From Trichostrongylus colubriformis (taxonomy: Eukaryota > Nematoda > Chromadorea > Rhabditida > Trichostrongylidae): a stretch of 64,000 bases of DNA. Of this stretch, positions 31,840-44,800 are shown piece after piece. Within the stretch, counting starts at the first letter, position 1; each line of letters opens with the position of its first letter. The notes under the pieces are model-generated. The model was given only the letters and a program-made list of their open reading frames with translations. It did not search any database and was not told the origin of the DNA. The position numbers and the translations under genes are program-made. The stretch is from assembly GCA_963978905.1 (NCBI GenBank), contig OZ022257.1, positions 31,697,274 through 31,761,273 of the forward strand. The letters run 5' to 3'.

Positions 31840-33270
31840 ACCACTGCTAAGTATGTAGCAGCCAAAACTAAGATATCGTATCAGTCATCAGTGGCAGCAA
31901 GTTTAATTATAGAAGAGGTCGTTCATCAGTAGTAGTTTTCGAGCTTGAGAACCCGCTAGCTTCAACGTTTTTCTAAGACCCAGTGAACATGAGGGAAAAG
32001 GGCTAGTGGAATCGTTCACTTTCTTTCTCCTGTGGAAGCACCATAACGATCTTTCGTGTTGAAGTTTGGAAGTTTCGAATGGGCTTCTCCTTGTACAGTA
32101 ACGTTCAAGGTGCAAAAAATACGGCAAGTCAAGAGTGCCTCTTTCACAATCGCAGCATCGATTTCCGGCGACACCCCATATTAACCCCCCACTTCGGGAC
32201 TTACGCTGTCCACAAAAAGCTCGGCCCGATGATATAACGGCCCCAGAAGCTATCTCATTCTGTACGATATTTGATGAAGATAATTTTTGCGATAGCCGTT
32301 TTCGTCACGCGTAGAAGATCAAATATAGGTACTCGAAAAGCGGTTACTCACCACGCCAAGTTGAATACATAGGTAACGTTCTCGTCTTTCTATAAGCACG
32401 CTAACGCGCTCACGGAAAGGCCACGAGGCTCAACCTCCTGCGTCGCGGTAGGTCTTCTCTCTACACATTTGGCCGTTACCGGCACTCGTTTATCGCCCCC
32501 TACTTGCCGTGATGGTTCCTGCTTCCATGGAAGTGGAAACATTACCGGCAGACGAACACCCTAAGCCGAATAGAAAACAGTTTTCGAGATAAACATGCAG
32601 GTGAAATGTGCTTGATGCCCTGCGTTTCTCACGATTGGCGGAGATCACATTCGTGCAGCACTTGAAATGGCCTTATCCACTGAGTAAACCATTATGAGTA
32701 TTTGCCCCGTCCACTTTTTGCTCCACACCGACATGTTCGCGCTACATAATTACTAGTCGTATGGCAGGAATCTATTGTTCATGTTTATTTACACGTCTCA
32801 TGCCGTGCAGTCCATTTTCACTCCCCCTCTTTAGCCCACTCTACTTGGAAGAATGGGCGACACCACACCGGGAATCGATGTGTAATTGGTGGTGTTCAAG
32901 CTGAATTGAGGCTGCTACTCAGCTCGCATTTCCTTAGGCACCATTCTCAATCTCTCTTTGTGGTCCTCCTACATCTACATTACCGATTAGATTTTCTCAT
33001 GATTTCGGTGAGTGCTGACATTTCACGATTGCCGTTGTGCTGTCTCAAAACTGAGCATGCCTAGATTATCAGAGCCTTGCTTGGGGTCAAACCTTCGAAG
33101 AATCAGGGGGATCTATTTGGTCCGCTGGGAGGTGAGGGGGGACGTAATCGTTGAGGTAGGCAGTGATCGACGGAATTTTTCAGACTGAGGGTCCAAAGTG
33201 TAAAGAGGAAAATTCTATTAAACTGACTAACAGAATTCGAACCCGAAACTAATTCAACTTGTTCATCATG
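31840..33270. other. Gene-free intergenic stretch
   Basis: No exon-like ORF with splice sites, no clear repeat and no RNA gene was recognised on either strand. Confidence 0.35.
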
Positions 33271-33277
33271 GGAATCT

Positions 33278-33700
33278 CATGCATGGCGCGATCCACAACG
33301 AAGCCGACCAATGCCAGTAACCTTTTCGTTGGTCCGCTGACACTGAAACCACGTACAAAGACACCTCCGAAATTCACCGATTAGTCGTGGGAATCGGTAT
33401 CTATCCACGGATACTATCGTGGATTGATACTCCAGAAACTATGGAATGAAAACGATAAATTACCCGATACGGACTTTTTTCATGTCTTACTACCATTGCA
33501 AGTACGTGAACTAGTGCTCGCGAGCCACTATGCGGACCGGAAAAGTGTCTGTATTGTCTGAGAATTAAGGAAATCCCCATGCATGGCGCATCCCGCAACG
33601 AGGTCAACCGAGACCAACCACCCTCCCGTTGGTCTTCTGGGAGCAGAAGATGCATACTGGTGGCGTAGCAGACGCCATGGGTCATTTTTCCATTGATTAG
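33278..33700. repeat. Direct repeat pair ~300 bp apart
   Basis: CATGCATGGCGCGATCCACAA (about 33280) and CATGCATGGCGCATCCCGCAA (about 33579) start copies that continue with CGAAG/CGAGGTC--ACC, CCTTTTCGTTGGT / CCCTCCCGTTGGT, and end near GATTAGTCGTGGGAA / GATTAGTGGGAAGAT. Identity is moderate over about 120 bp. Confidence 0.6.
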
Positions 33701-34569
33701 TGGGAAGATCTCGCAACTTCGACGGAAAATTTTTTCCTCGACTGCCGTTCCTCAACTTATTTCTTTCCGAAGATATCGTTCAGTCTGAGTAGAATGTAGA
33801 AAGTGGCAACCTCGTACACGCCGACACTATAAATACGCACTCATAAGGTTGAGTTTGAGGGGAGTAAAATTGAAGTGAGATACTTAGAAATTTTTCAAAA
33901 TTTTTCTCGTCTGGATTTCCATATAGGAACTACTCAACCATTAGGGAAGTCAAGCAGCCAGTAGATTGGTCTAAGGAAGTTAATAAGAAAACAGCTCACA
34001 GTTCCTTGAAAGATGGACTTCAAGTGAAGTTTCAAGTATTCAAGAAATATCAAAAACTAGTATGGAAGAGATACCGCGTCCCATGTGATGGCCGCGTCGC
34101 TACCGCATTGGCGACGCGGCGATCAGAAGGGGTGCAGTGGAGCGTATTACATGGCCCCTGTTCAGTTCCTAACTTTTCTATTCTTCTTTTTTCATCGTTT
34201 ATCCATTCAGCATGATTTGCATGACTTTTAAGCCTTCTCCTTTGTCATCAGAGGACGAGCGCATTACCAATGGTCGGCGACGCTCCCGTTTTGGAATATA
34301 AGTATTGATTTGTTAGGTTCTCATTTAAGCACATTTAGAAGATAAGTACCGATTTTGTTGGTTTTATTTCTCTCATTTTGTCAGGAATTGGCCTCAGTGT
34401 TTTTTGTCTCAAGGCTCTTAATTTCTTTGGCTCGCATTGGTTGGGTAGAAACAACAGAAATAGCGGAACCTGAAAAAAATGGGGGCCGCATTAGGGTCCC
34501 TTTGGGAGGGGCTCGGATTTTTTTTCGAAAATTTTACTGGGTGCCATGCTTGAGCCTGCCTGTGCCTAG

Positions 34570-37224
34570 TCAGCTTGAGACACTAGAGCGCGTGCGATTT
34601 CCAATGCATTTCATCTCTTCACGCGTCATGGGAAATTCTTCCTCGTCCTCCGTAGAATCTTGACCGATCAGTGAATGCTTCCTCACTGTTCTGCAACCTC
34701 AAGATTCTCTGGAATTTGGACCTGTGAAAGCACTTGTCATTAGCACGAGTGTACTATAATACATTACAGTCTTCCGGAGACCACAGTGCTGATGGAATGG
34801 GTTAGCGTCCCGGGATCTCCCCTTCTCCAAATCCTGACAAAAGGGAAAAGTTGAGATTGACCCACTCAAGTACCCAATCACTCCGAGATAATTTTCATTC
34901 AGTATAAACAGCTTCCGGTATTAGTTCACCGACGGTGTGCCACCAGAACCACATTGAATTTTAGAGCCTGGCCGAGATCGTCCACTTCTAGGTTGAAGTT
35001 TTGGCAGTCTTTTGCGATTCCTATCCGAGCAGCAGTTCATATCCGAGCGTTCACTGCGCGTACCCTACTCAATTTGGGGAGGTAGCCATTCCGAACTATG
35101 GAAAGCTTACGCATCCACCATAAACACATTGAATGCGATATTGCGATAGTCAGAAAATTTAGCTCGCGAGTGGCTCCTTTTTTGGAGCAAATTTAAAGGA
35201 AAAGCAAGTCGAGTAAAAGATGAGAAATTGAAGAATCAGAAGACAAGCTATACCGGGGAATTCAACAATATTTTCAGTGGCAGCTCTTTTCCATTATATA
35301 CATTAGCTTTTGGGAGACGAGTGAGGACACCTCGATTACAACATTCAGGTAAGACATGGGAGATCAGTACCTACCATGCCCGTGACTTCCTTTCTGTATG
35401 AGAGAAAACGCGGATATCGAGTGAGGGTGGCCAACCGGAATCGATCCTAGAATTCTGAGTAAGTTAAGTGGACCTCGAGCGGTAATAATAACACTGACGA
35501 GTTATGTATATGCGATACGCTTAGCCTTGCGCCCGTATATTTCCGGGCATTCTGCTCGCCCATTACACCAGTCTCATGTGCCTCTACATAGGATTTCCTC
35601 AGCACCTGGTTGTATGCATTTTATAGGTCACCTGTTCCCAATGCATAAATGAATTCCGAATCCTTTTCAAATGGCTTGGTATCTCCTTTACCAGCTTTTG
35701 GTCAGCACGCTAGGAATGCGAAAAACCGCTTACATTCGAAGAAGTCACTTAATGCCCATTTTCAGTCATGCGAAGCAAAATAAACCTTTGATACAGGAGC
35801 AGATGAGGTAGATATCACATGTAGGAATCATAGGATTGAACGAATTTTGACGGCTACCCTGTAAATTAAGGACAAAAAATGAAGCGTGCAGTGCTACTCA
35901 GACAGTTACGCTCTCGAACCTTTGGAATCGTAAAAGTGCACATGGTACGCTGTCATCGGCATGTCCTGAATCATATCTCGACTTGATATCCGCCCACGCC
36001 AACCAAGTCTTAGATCAACCTTTGAGGGTGAATTTGTTCCAGAAGTTTGAGGGTGAATTTGTTCCAGAATAGCCTGAGAGGACAAAAACACTGGCCACAA
36101 TGATCTAGGCATATCCTTACATAGTCCAAAAGCTTCTGGTGGCATTTTATTCACCTGTTTGGAATCAAAATGCATGTTGCATCCCAAGGAGGAATTGGTC
36201 AAAGTCTTATGCCTCATCTTTTCTAAGTTGGTGCGCTAGGGCCACGATATGCCTTCGCGTCTGTTCTCGCCGTCCTGGAAAGTGATAAGGCTCCTTTGCT
36301 AGGGTTGTATAGGGGTGGAAGGACCCTGTGGTAATACTGTGCGGATCGAGTGAACGATCTGACAGTGTTATTCACGCTTCGTCTCTAAACAAGCCCTTAT
36401 CGATTTCTCTTGTCGATTATTTGATTTTTCAATCACTTGTTCGCTCATGAATCCTTGGTGCTTACAATTACAAAAGATAAATGTGAAGATGGCTCGAGGA
36501 CTCACAGCACTGAATTATAGCGGTTGGGCTTAGCATTTTCTGCAGAAGGTTGTGAAGAAAACCATTATTCCGCCTAATTTCACCTCAGCCCTAATATGGA
36601 GCATACTTACGCGAGAAAAGCGCTCTCAGTAATGCGCTGGCTATTCTAGCTCTACTGGACGCAAAACTTCCTATTCCGATGCATTTCATAATGAGTGTCG
36701 TACTGTATCATCCGCTTCTGCTGAGGCACCTCGATCGATATGAAAATGATACGGAAAAGGAAGTGAAGTCAGATCGTTGGTATTAGGAGCACAATTAGGT
36801 GCTCGTTTTTATTGTGGCTAGGATACTATGTACGCACTACCTCAGAACCTCAGATATATAATGTATTTCGCTACCTATCTCGCCATCAGTAAAGTGAAGA
36901 TGTACCTCCTTGGTATAAGCCCTATACCACGCGAAATTGAAATCATTTATCAAGAAATCGTTCGAAAAGCCTAGTAAGTGCCTCCATGAACTTACAGTGA
37001 AGGCGTGCTCCCTTTGATATTATGCCGAGTACGAATCCGTCTTACGCAATTGATGGGGCGAGAGACTGTCACCGCATCGGGCTGTGGCATTCTATGATGT
37101 ATTCCATTTAGGAAATCTTCCCCACTCAAACTGGGAAGTCTTATGTACTCTGTGATGGAATGTAGCATAGCATCGGTTTCTCGTAATTTGCGCGATGGTT
37201 TTAGCAGGGTTTTGGGGAGTGAAA
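34570..37224 (-). CDS. Unrecognised gene, two C-terminal exons (partial)
   Basis: Two minus-strand exons are supported by splice sites and matching phase. 37224-36996 lies between acceptor GTAGTGCAG and donor CT|GTAAGT. 34690-34570 lies between acceptor GAGGTTGCAG and stop TGA at 34570. The first leaves two bases and the second supplies one, so they join in frame to about 115 codons: SLPKTLLKPSRKLRE..., then PINCVRRIRTRHNIKGSTPSL and TVRKHSLIGQDSTEDEEEFP, ending RTRSSVSS. The sequence is basic, then acidic, and low in hydrophobics, like a cytoplasmic tail. I do not recognise the family. Upstream exons were not found; they should lie above 37.2 kb, perhaps inside intron 1 of the doublecortin gene on the other strand. 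The 2.3-kb intron holds a SINE-like copy. Confidence 0.45.
35955..36025 (+). repeat. SINE-like fragment (second copy)
   Basis: TGATATCCGCCCACGCCAACCAAGTCTTAGATC resembles the body of the SINE at 24930 (CAATGCCCGCCCAGGCCAACC...). The tRNA-like head is missing or unrecognisable. Confidence 0.4.
36023..36072. repeat. Short tandem duplication, two 23-bp units
   Basis: TTTGAGGGTGAATTTGTTCC occurs twice in direct succession (from about 36023 and about 36046). A minus-strand ORF crosses it (35906-36217) and repeats the corresponding residues, but phase does not fit the neighbouring exons. Confidence 0.8.
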
Positions 37225-37403
37225 CTGCACTACGCACTTTCCGGGGTCATGTTTCTTGGAAATCTTCTTCAATGAATGCTTGACCTTGCGTGAACTAATC
37301 GTCGGAGACTGTCTGTATGGCTTGCTGTTTGTACCGCTTGCCTTCACTGCTAATTGAACCTTGACATCTCAATCCTACAAGTTCATCTGGTTGCAGATAT
37401 ATA

Positions 37404-37909
37404 CAGTAGCGCTCAAAAGTCTTCGGCCAAAACTTTTTTGTCATAACTTTTTTTCTACTTGACCAAATTTGACAAAATTTTAATATGTGGTGCCTGAACC
37501 TATTGTCAACATTTCCTTCTACTTGAGCGCTGCTTGCCACTTTTCGTGATTTTTTACAAGAATTTACTACAAGACCACCCAAAAAAAGTAAGAGGCTTGT
37601 TCAAGAAAAACGGCTTTCTATACAAAAACGAAAAGAGCAAGCCTCAGAGAACATTAATATTTTGTAGAAAGAACACGACTTTTGATGACAGCGGCACAGC
37701 GGGACGGCATAGCGATGGCATGCCAAAATTAAAAAATTTCATATAACCACGTAACCTACACCGTTGCGCGCCAAAATAGTATATTAAGTATGCAGTGTCT
37801 CCAAGTACAACATACTAAAATCTCTCTTAAATCGGTGCAGTTGCAAAAAGTTACAAGTGAAAAAACCCGAGTGAAAGACCATTTCGCCGAAGACTTTTGA
37901 GCGCTACTG
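37404..37909. mobile_element. 506-bp Tc1-like MITE
   Basis: The ends CAGTAGCGCTCAAAAGTCTT (37404) and AAGACTTTTGAGCGCTACTG (37909) are perfect inverted repeats extending to about 25 bp (CGGC). TA flanks both sides. The CAGT...AAAAGT terminus is typical of Tc1-family elements. Inside there is no transposase. Confidence 0.9.
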
Positions 37910-38869
37910 TAGCAATAAGGCAGTTCGCATAAACACAACTTTAGTGAAGATGACTGAGCTAGTTGTAGGCTTTTCTTATTACATATAAATTGTGTATGTG
38001 CTATTCATTTTTGGTGAACATTCAATATATTCAAGTCTGTCCCTATTTAGTGTCCGTGACGGGCACTTCCGGCGTTTAATTCGTGGCCACATGTGAGAAA
38101 GGGCTAAATTGCCTTAGCTAGTATCTCAATAGCGTATTTCAGAGAATTCCGGGGAGTAGAGAAGACTGATGAATTGAAATGGTGTGGGCACTGACTCTAC
38201 ACCTAGGACATGCAGTGTGTGATGATTTCCCCACAGAAGGCTTAATAGATTCTCATAGAAGATTTGGTGCGAGCAAGCTGCAGCGGCTTCCCATCCAACC
38301 GTGGCAGCATAATGGAGCAGAGTGACTCAAACACATCAAACACATCTGGGGAGAGATATAATGATTTTTTGTTTATTCTCTTCCAATTCGCTGGAGGTCC
38401 GACGAAACAGTGGCCAGTATCTCGCTCTACCACTCTACGTTGCGATCGGCCTTTCAAAGAGGCTGCCTACCACTCGCTAAGACCGCACCCAGCTCAGATT
38501 CATACGTAGACTGTTACAAAAGAGAGGTCATATATTTTGAAGAGCAATTCAGAAGGGCGTAAGCCGTGCCGGCATTACTCTCCTGAAAGGCTTGGGATCT
38601 GTTATTTGAGGCTTGCAGCATGCCCTCCTCACCACAAAAACGGCATGGCACGCTGACAGCGAATTGCAGCCCTTAGCCGAGATGGCCATATCTTGAAAAA
38701 ATTCCAGAATCTGAACTCTTTCTAATCTATGCTGAAACACAGATACTGAGGCAACATCGAAAATCTATTGTTCTGAGTGCCCGTTCACGTCGAAAACAAT
38801 ATTATACAATCACTGATACTTTCGTTTTCTTTGTAGAAATTGATGACTTCTGAGCCGTGCTAGTGCAGA

Positions 38870-41800
38870 ATGAATTCGGCCGAACGACGTGAATACGAAT
38901 TGGACTTCACTGGACCACCGCCCAAAGTCCTATTCGACTTTCATGCGATCCGTGTGAGTATTTTTGTGCCTGTGAGCTATGTGAAGAACTTATAGGAAAA
39001 GGGTGTGAAAAATAGTTGGAACCAATTCTATGATTAAACTACTTTTTCATCCCTGGGTAAACATAGGGAGTGGAGCCACTATGGAGAACATACATTCCTC
39101 CGTGATAAGTAGAAGAAGCTTACGGCTGGCAAGAAATTTTGAGGAAGTGACTGAAAAGCCCTTTCCAAAGGAATCGTTCACGGAGAAAAGAGTTTCTTTA
39201 TCACCCATATATTTTTGTTCCTTCTATTTACTGAGGACCCCATGCAGTTTCCCGCGAAAAATTACAATCCGGCTGAGATATAGCTCCTCAGAATCTGGGG
39301 CCGATGGGCTTGACGTCCAGGTGGGTGCCGGCCATGGAGAGCTGAGGAGCAAATGCGCGATCGGGGACGGCGGTCGGAGACGCAGACAGCAATTGGGCGC
39401 GAAGAAACGCATCCAATTGCTGTCTGCGTCTTCGACCGTCAAGAAACGATTTGCTCATCGGTGACTGCTACAAGATCTTTTGGCGGGAATTCAAACGAAC
39501 TGCATCTTTATATTTTCAAGTTTTTAATCAGAACAGGAGGAATTTTTCACTCTTTTTGTGTTTTTTGCTTGAAGTATTTTATTTAATACACTGATTTTGA
39601 AGGAAATCAGATTAACGGGATTTCTGTGGACGATTTCTTTGAGTACATTGCCACGACGCAAGAGCGCGAAGCACTTCATCGTGTTTAAGGCACATTCCAG
39701 GATTATCAGGATATCACATCTCTTGCCGTGGATGGATAGTTTGACCTAAGCAACGTAGGCTGTACCTTTACCGAGGCGTGGGTGTCAGTTCCTGGAGCGT
39801 GCAGAGCCAAAGAATCTAGCGCAACAGCTCGGCCCCGCCCACCCCAGACGAGGGTCTGCCTTCACTCTTCGACTCCTATTTTTGACATAGGTAGACCAGC
39901 TATAGCCAAGATCTTGAAATTGACAGTGAACCACTCGCCTGGTGAAGTACACCCACTTCTGAGTGACCTGACCCCACACAAGGCACCGGAACACTTGCAG
40001 CACATCCCCGGCTGAGATGGGCGGGGCCGAGCTGTTGTGCTAGATTCCTTGGCTCTGCACGCTCCAGGAACTGACATCCACGCCTCGGTGAAGGTACAGC
40101 CTACGTGGCTTGGGTCGAATTATCCATCCACGGCAGGAGATGTGATATCCCAACAATCCTGGAATGTGCTTGTAATGCTAATTCTCTAGCGTGGAGGCCA
40201 AGTTTCAAGAGTTCAGCACTGACTACGGATCGTGGATGAAACGCAACCATGACGCATAACAGTGTAGGGCATGCCAAACGCTTGCAATACACTATTACAC
40301 ACCGAACTTGTATTCCGCCTCCGCGGACCCAGCGCTCCTCACTCATACTTGCATGGAGGAGTTCTATGGCGTAGCTAGCATCAGTTCGAGCCAATCAGAC
40401 TTGTAATACGTGGCAGCGATACGCAGTTAAAAATGTGTTTGTTTGCCGAAGACCAGTGAGCAGAAAAAATGCTACGCACTCTGACCCCCCTTTCGTCAGG
40501 ATTTCGCGCTGCCACAGGTGTCGTGTGAGACGATGCATGCCAGGAAGGACACCTTATTCAGTAGAAACTCAAGACGGTTATTTCATTGTCAGCCCAAAAT
40601 ACGTATGCCCAGAGTAGGGTAATCAGCTTGGGTCGCAGCTGGATTGAAAACCCCTAGCTCACACGCATGACGTCGTAAGTTGCCCGCCCCGTGCAAAATC
40701 ATGATGTAAGGGTCCATACCCAACTTTAACGATGAAGATGTTGTCTCAGATCACGCCATAAACCGTCTCCTCAGACATCCCTCTCTAATTGTGAGTGGAA
40801 ATGTTCTTCTGTGCTAAACACTCGAACAAAGCTGTGGCTCTTACTCTCTTAAAAAATCTACGGATAATTTCACTAATCGCCACCAAACTCCCTCTTGTAA
40901 AGGTTGAGCATAGACATTTGAGCGCGTCAAGCATGCAGCGCATTAACATGACATGTTTTTGAAGAAATAAGATCTCATAAAATGGCAGCATTGTCGTTTA
41001 GAAAGCAAATGCGATTAGTGTATCAGATGAAATATGAGGCTCTATTGTTTCGAGCAATGCTGAAGTTCACGAAATGCAGATGTATAATTATAATTATATT
41101 TAAATTCCGAGTTTCGAGTCCTGTCCGAGACCAAAGCTTTTGCCCATGATTCGGCATTCCAATATATTCCAGTTTTCATTATGAAACATTTGGTATCTAC
41201 ATAGTTTGCTTACAAAAACATAATATTCTATCATTCGCAAAAAATCACAACTATTGTGGGGGTGGTGTAACATTAGGGTTTATGCAGTTTGACGGGTAAT
41301 CATAAAACTTTGAGCAGGAGTTGACATTGCGTGCTGGGGGGGGTCAACTCCATGTAAGAGGAGAGCGACAGCTGGTAATAAAGCGGCGGGTCGCTGAGGG
41401 GTTAATATGCTTAAATGAGAGTAAAATCACGAATTGAAACGGAAGCCGATATTGCTTATGCGACATGGTGTCGTGCGCTATAGTGATGAAGGATGGCCCA
41501 CCTATGAAACAATACTGGACTCATGATGCGAATTGTGATGCATCTCGCCGAGTTCCCCACAATACTTTTTAGCTAAAGTAGTGTTGCTGGGATCCGTGTA
41601 GGTTTCGTGAGTTAGAGTAGACGCAGGCCACCATACTACCACCATGCCTACTAGGCTGACCGCTATGAGCTTGAACTTTGTCCAACCATTATGCAAATCG
41701 TCTTCGATTGCCCTGCAGAATCCGGTTCGCATAACTTGTCACCATGTGATTGAGCAATGGGTGTTTGTATATCGACGAAGAAGAATGTAAAGGGCATGGT

Positions 41801-44800
41801 ATGGAGCCGTCATTTTCAAATTTGTTCCAGAGACTAAATTCAGTGTTTTTCTGTGAGTAAATGTCAATATACTTGAATAGCCACGGATCTGCTCCAACGA
41901 GGGACTTCTCTCGCCAAAGGATCTCGAATCGTTAAGTGGCAAGACTAAGTGGCGCGGCGGACCAAGAGACATCATGTGCTTGCCCTAAGAGAGGCGCAAG
42001 TGGATTCAGGGGATCGTCACCCTGTTTCTGTTGTGCTGAGCTGATTTATACCCTCTGTATTTGTGCATACGCTTCTTGTATACGTGTGGAGGCTTCCTGT
42101 ATGGTGCAGTTGGTATACTGCATTCGGTCCAGCCAAAAGCTTGCATTCCAACGACTGAGAGGTAATGGGAGGCGGTCCGAGGTCACCTTCAATAAATAAG
42201 ACCTAAGTCTACTTTGGAATAGTGTGACTAACTATCCGGAATATGTATACCCAGCCCACACGACAGAGCCTGGCAAGCTTCTCGTGGGACTTCTTGTCGC
42301 CGAAAACATCAATAAGGATGGGCCTCGTTCCTCTGAATTTGAAGGAGCCCAAATATGAGAGCATTGGGTATGACCGTTCTGGAGAGGCTGCCAGAATTTC
42401 AGGGCTACAACAGGCTTCCTGAATCAAGAATGACTAAGATGGCAATCTGTACTTTAAAGGCACGGGAAGCTACATCGGAAGCGAGTATCGGAGACCTGAT
42501 GATGCAAGTCAAGAAGATCAGGTACAACGCCATCGGACTAAATGAAACGAGATGATACTACCCGCTACACGCATTTTACGAGATTGGGGAAGAAGAAGTT
42601 CCTTGGAGAGGATCAGCTCATCGACTCATCCACGGATAAATGCTCTCTTCTAGATCCGACAGGTAGAGAGGAGGCGCGTCGAGAAGGAAAGCTCCAAAAC
42701 AGTCATCAACTGGGACCACCTCGCTTCTCTCACTGGTGTATGGGAGAATTCCGTTATCGAAAACATTGACAATGAGTGCACTGGCTCATTGAGCATCTTC
42801 ACGATAGTGCCAGGAAGGCCGAAAGTTTGAAAATCACCAAGAAACGTCTAGTTTGAAAGTCGACAAGAGACGTCTATCTCTTAAAACTCTCGACCTGTTA
42901 CGTCAACGGGAGCCGCGTGAGCAGCAGGTGATCACCAGCTGACGTCCGAACTCACGAAGCAATGCAGAGAAGTTATAAAAGAGGGCAGTGCGGCTGGCAG
43001 CAGAAGCGAGCTTCCGCAATGCCCGCCGGAGTTCCGCCAGTACAAGACCAAAATGACCGGTCTTCGGCGTCTTGGCGATACAGTTACTGGCTCCCGAATG
43101 GCAATGGATGAAGTCATCTACGATTTTTACTCGGATCTCTTTGATAGCCACGTCCACCTGCCTAAGAACAATTTGAAACAGGATGGATACGTCGTTCCTT
43201 AGGTTTTCCCTTACGAAGTCCGACACGCCATCGTCGGTGAAGAACGACACAGCTCCTGGTCCAGACAGGAGGAGACCGCAACATCTGAGGATCTACGGCC
43301 TGTCAAAGTAAAAACCCTGACCCGACACTTCACACGCTCATTGTCCCAATACAAGGTATTCACCTCGAAGAAAAAGCAGGACAGTGTTGCTGTATAAAAT
43401 GGAAGATCCACGCGACATTGGCAATTATCGTCTAATCTGCCTGCTGTCTGTAGTTACAAGCTCCACCCAAGTGATCTTGAATAGGGTTGGCAGAATCTTA
43501 GATGGACAGCCATGCGAGCAAGCAGGGTTTTGGAGAGGGTGGGTTCAGTACCATCGATCACATCCGCATGGTTACTAGGCTCATTGAAGTGACACGAGAG
43601 TAGAGACGCCGCTTGTCTCACATTCATAGATTCAGAGACAGAAGCGATTATCGAAGCCCTGCGAATTTAGAGTGTGCCTACTCAGTACATTCGAAAACTT
43701 CGTGAGCTCTATAGCAACTTCACCAGAATTTTGCCATTCTACAAGGAGAGCATCATCGACGTGAACATAGGGGTTCGACAATTTGACGTAATCCCGCCTA
43801 CTTTTTAGCGCCGCTCGTGAGAGCGCCATGTTCAACTCGAGTGGGAAGGAATGGGAGTGAAGGTCGACGGCCGGCATTTACACCACCTCCGCTTCGCTGA
43901 CGACATTGTGCTTATAACACCGACGATCCAGCAAGCGGAGCGAATGCTAGCCGATTTCGACAGCAAGTGTGGAAAAATCGGTCTGCAGCTGAACCTAACG
44001 AAGACCATGTTTATGAGGAACTGATCTGTGCCTGATGCTCTATCCACGCTCAATGCAATGAACATCGCTGAATGCCTCAGCTATGTGTACCTAGGTCGGG
44101 AAGTAATGTAATGCACGGCTAACGCTGGAGCAGGGGGTGCCTCAAGACCTTCGGGAGAGTAGATAACAAGACGAAGAACAGCCGGCTCCGCACCCATCTC
44201 TTTGATTCCGCTGTCCTTCTTGCCCTGACGTACATCTCAGAGACTCTGAGTCTACGTAAGCAGAAAGAACCTGCAGTCAGCGTCATCCAACGCGCCATCG
44301 AAAGGACGATCTCGGAGCGTCCTCATACATGCAAGTGCAGAGGGGACTTCGGAGTTCCGAGCTCCACTTACGATCAAAGATCAGGGACACCGCCGTACTT
44401 GACAAAAAATTGAAAATTAGATGGGCCGAACACGATGACTGTTGTATCAGAGCAGTTACCGGCTGAAACCCTCGAGACGTCAAACGAACACCTGGACGAC
44501 CGCCGGCCCGATGGATAGGCTTATTCAGGAAAGCTCTATGCGAAGAGAGAGAGACCGCGCGTCTCTAGAGCCAGAAGAGCTCAGTGACCTACTCTGGCTC
44601 GCGACAGAGACGAGTGGAGACGTTGCTGGCGCCCGCTCGAGGCTCTTGAAGAATAACGGGATGGCGGTTGATACAGGTGATACTTGAATGAAGCGCAAAG
44701 CGGGTTTTAACATTGTCTATCCAGGTGTGCAACTATGCGGAAGCAAAAAAAATTCTCGATAGAGGGAAATTCGAAGCCGTGAGATCTTCCCAAACTACTC

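Noticed and set aside
35906..36217. Minus-strand ORF (VNKMPPEAFGLCKDM...) as a middle exon of the unrecognised gene
   Set aside because: The phase after exon 36996 would give an immediate stop; it also crosses a short tandem duplication and a SINE-like piece.
38258..38509. Overlapping ORFs on both strands upstream of the doublecortin start
   Set aside because: Both strands look mildly protein-like, but splice sites do not give a consistent exon and no family was recognised.
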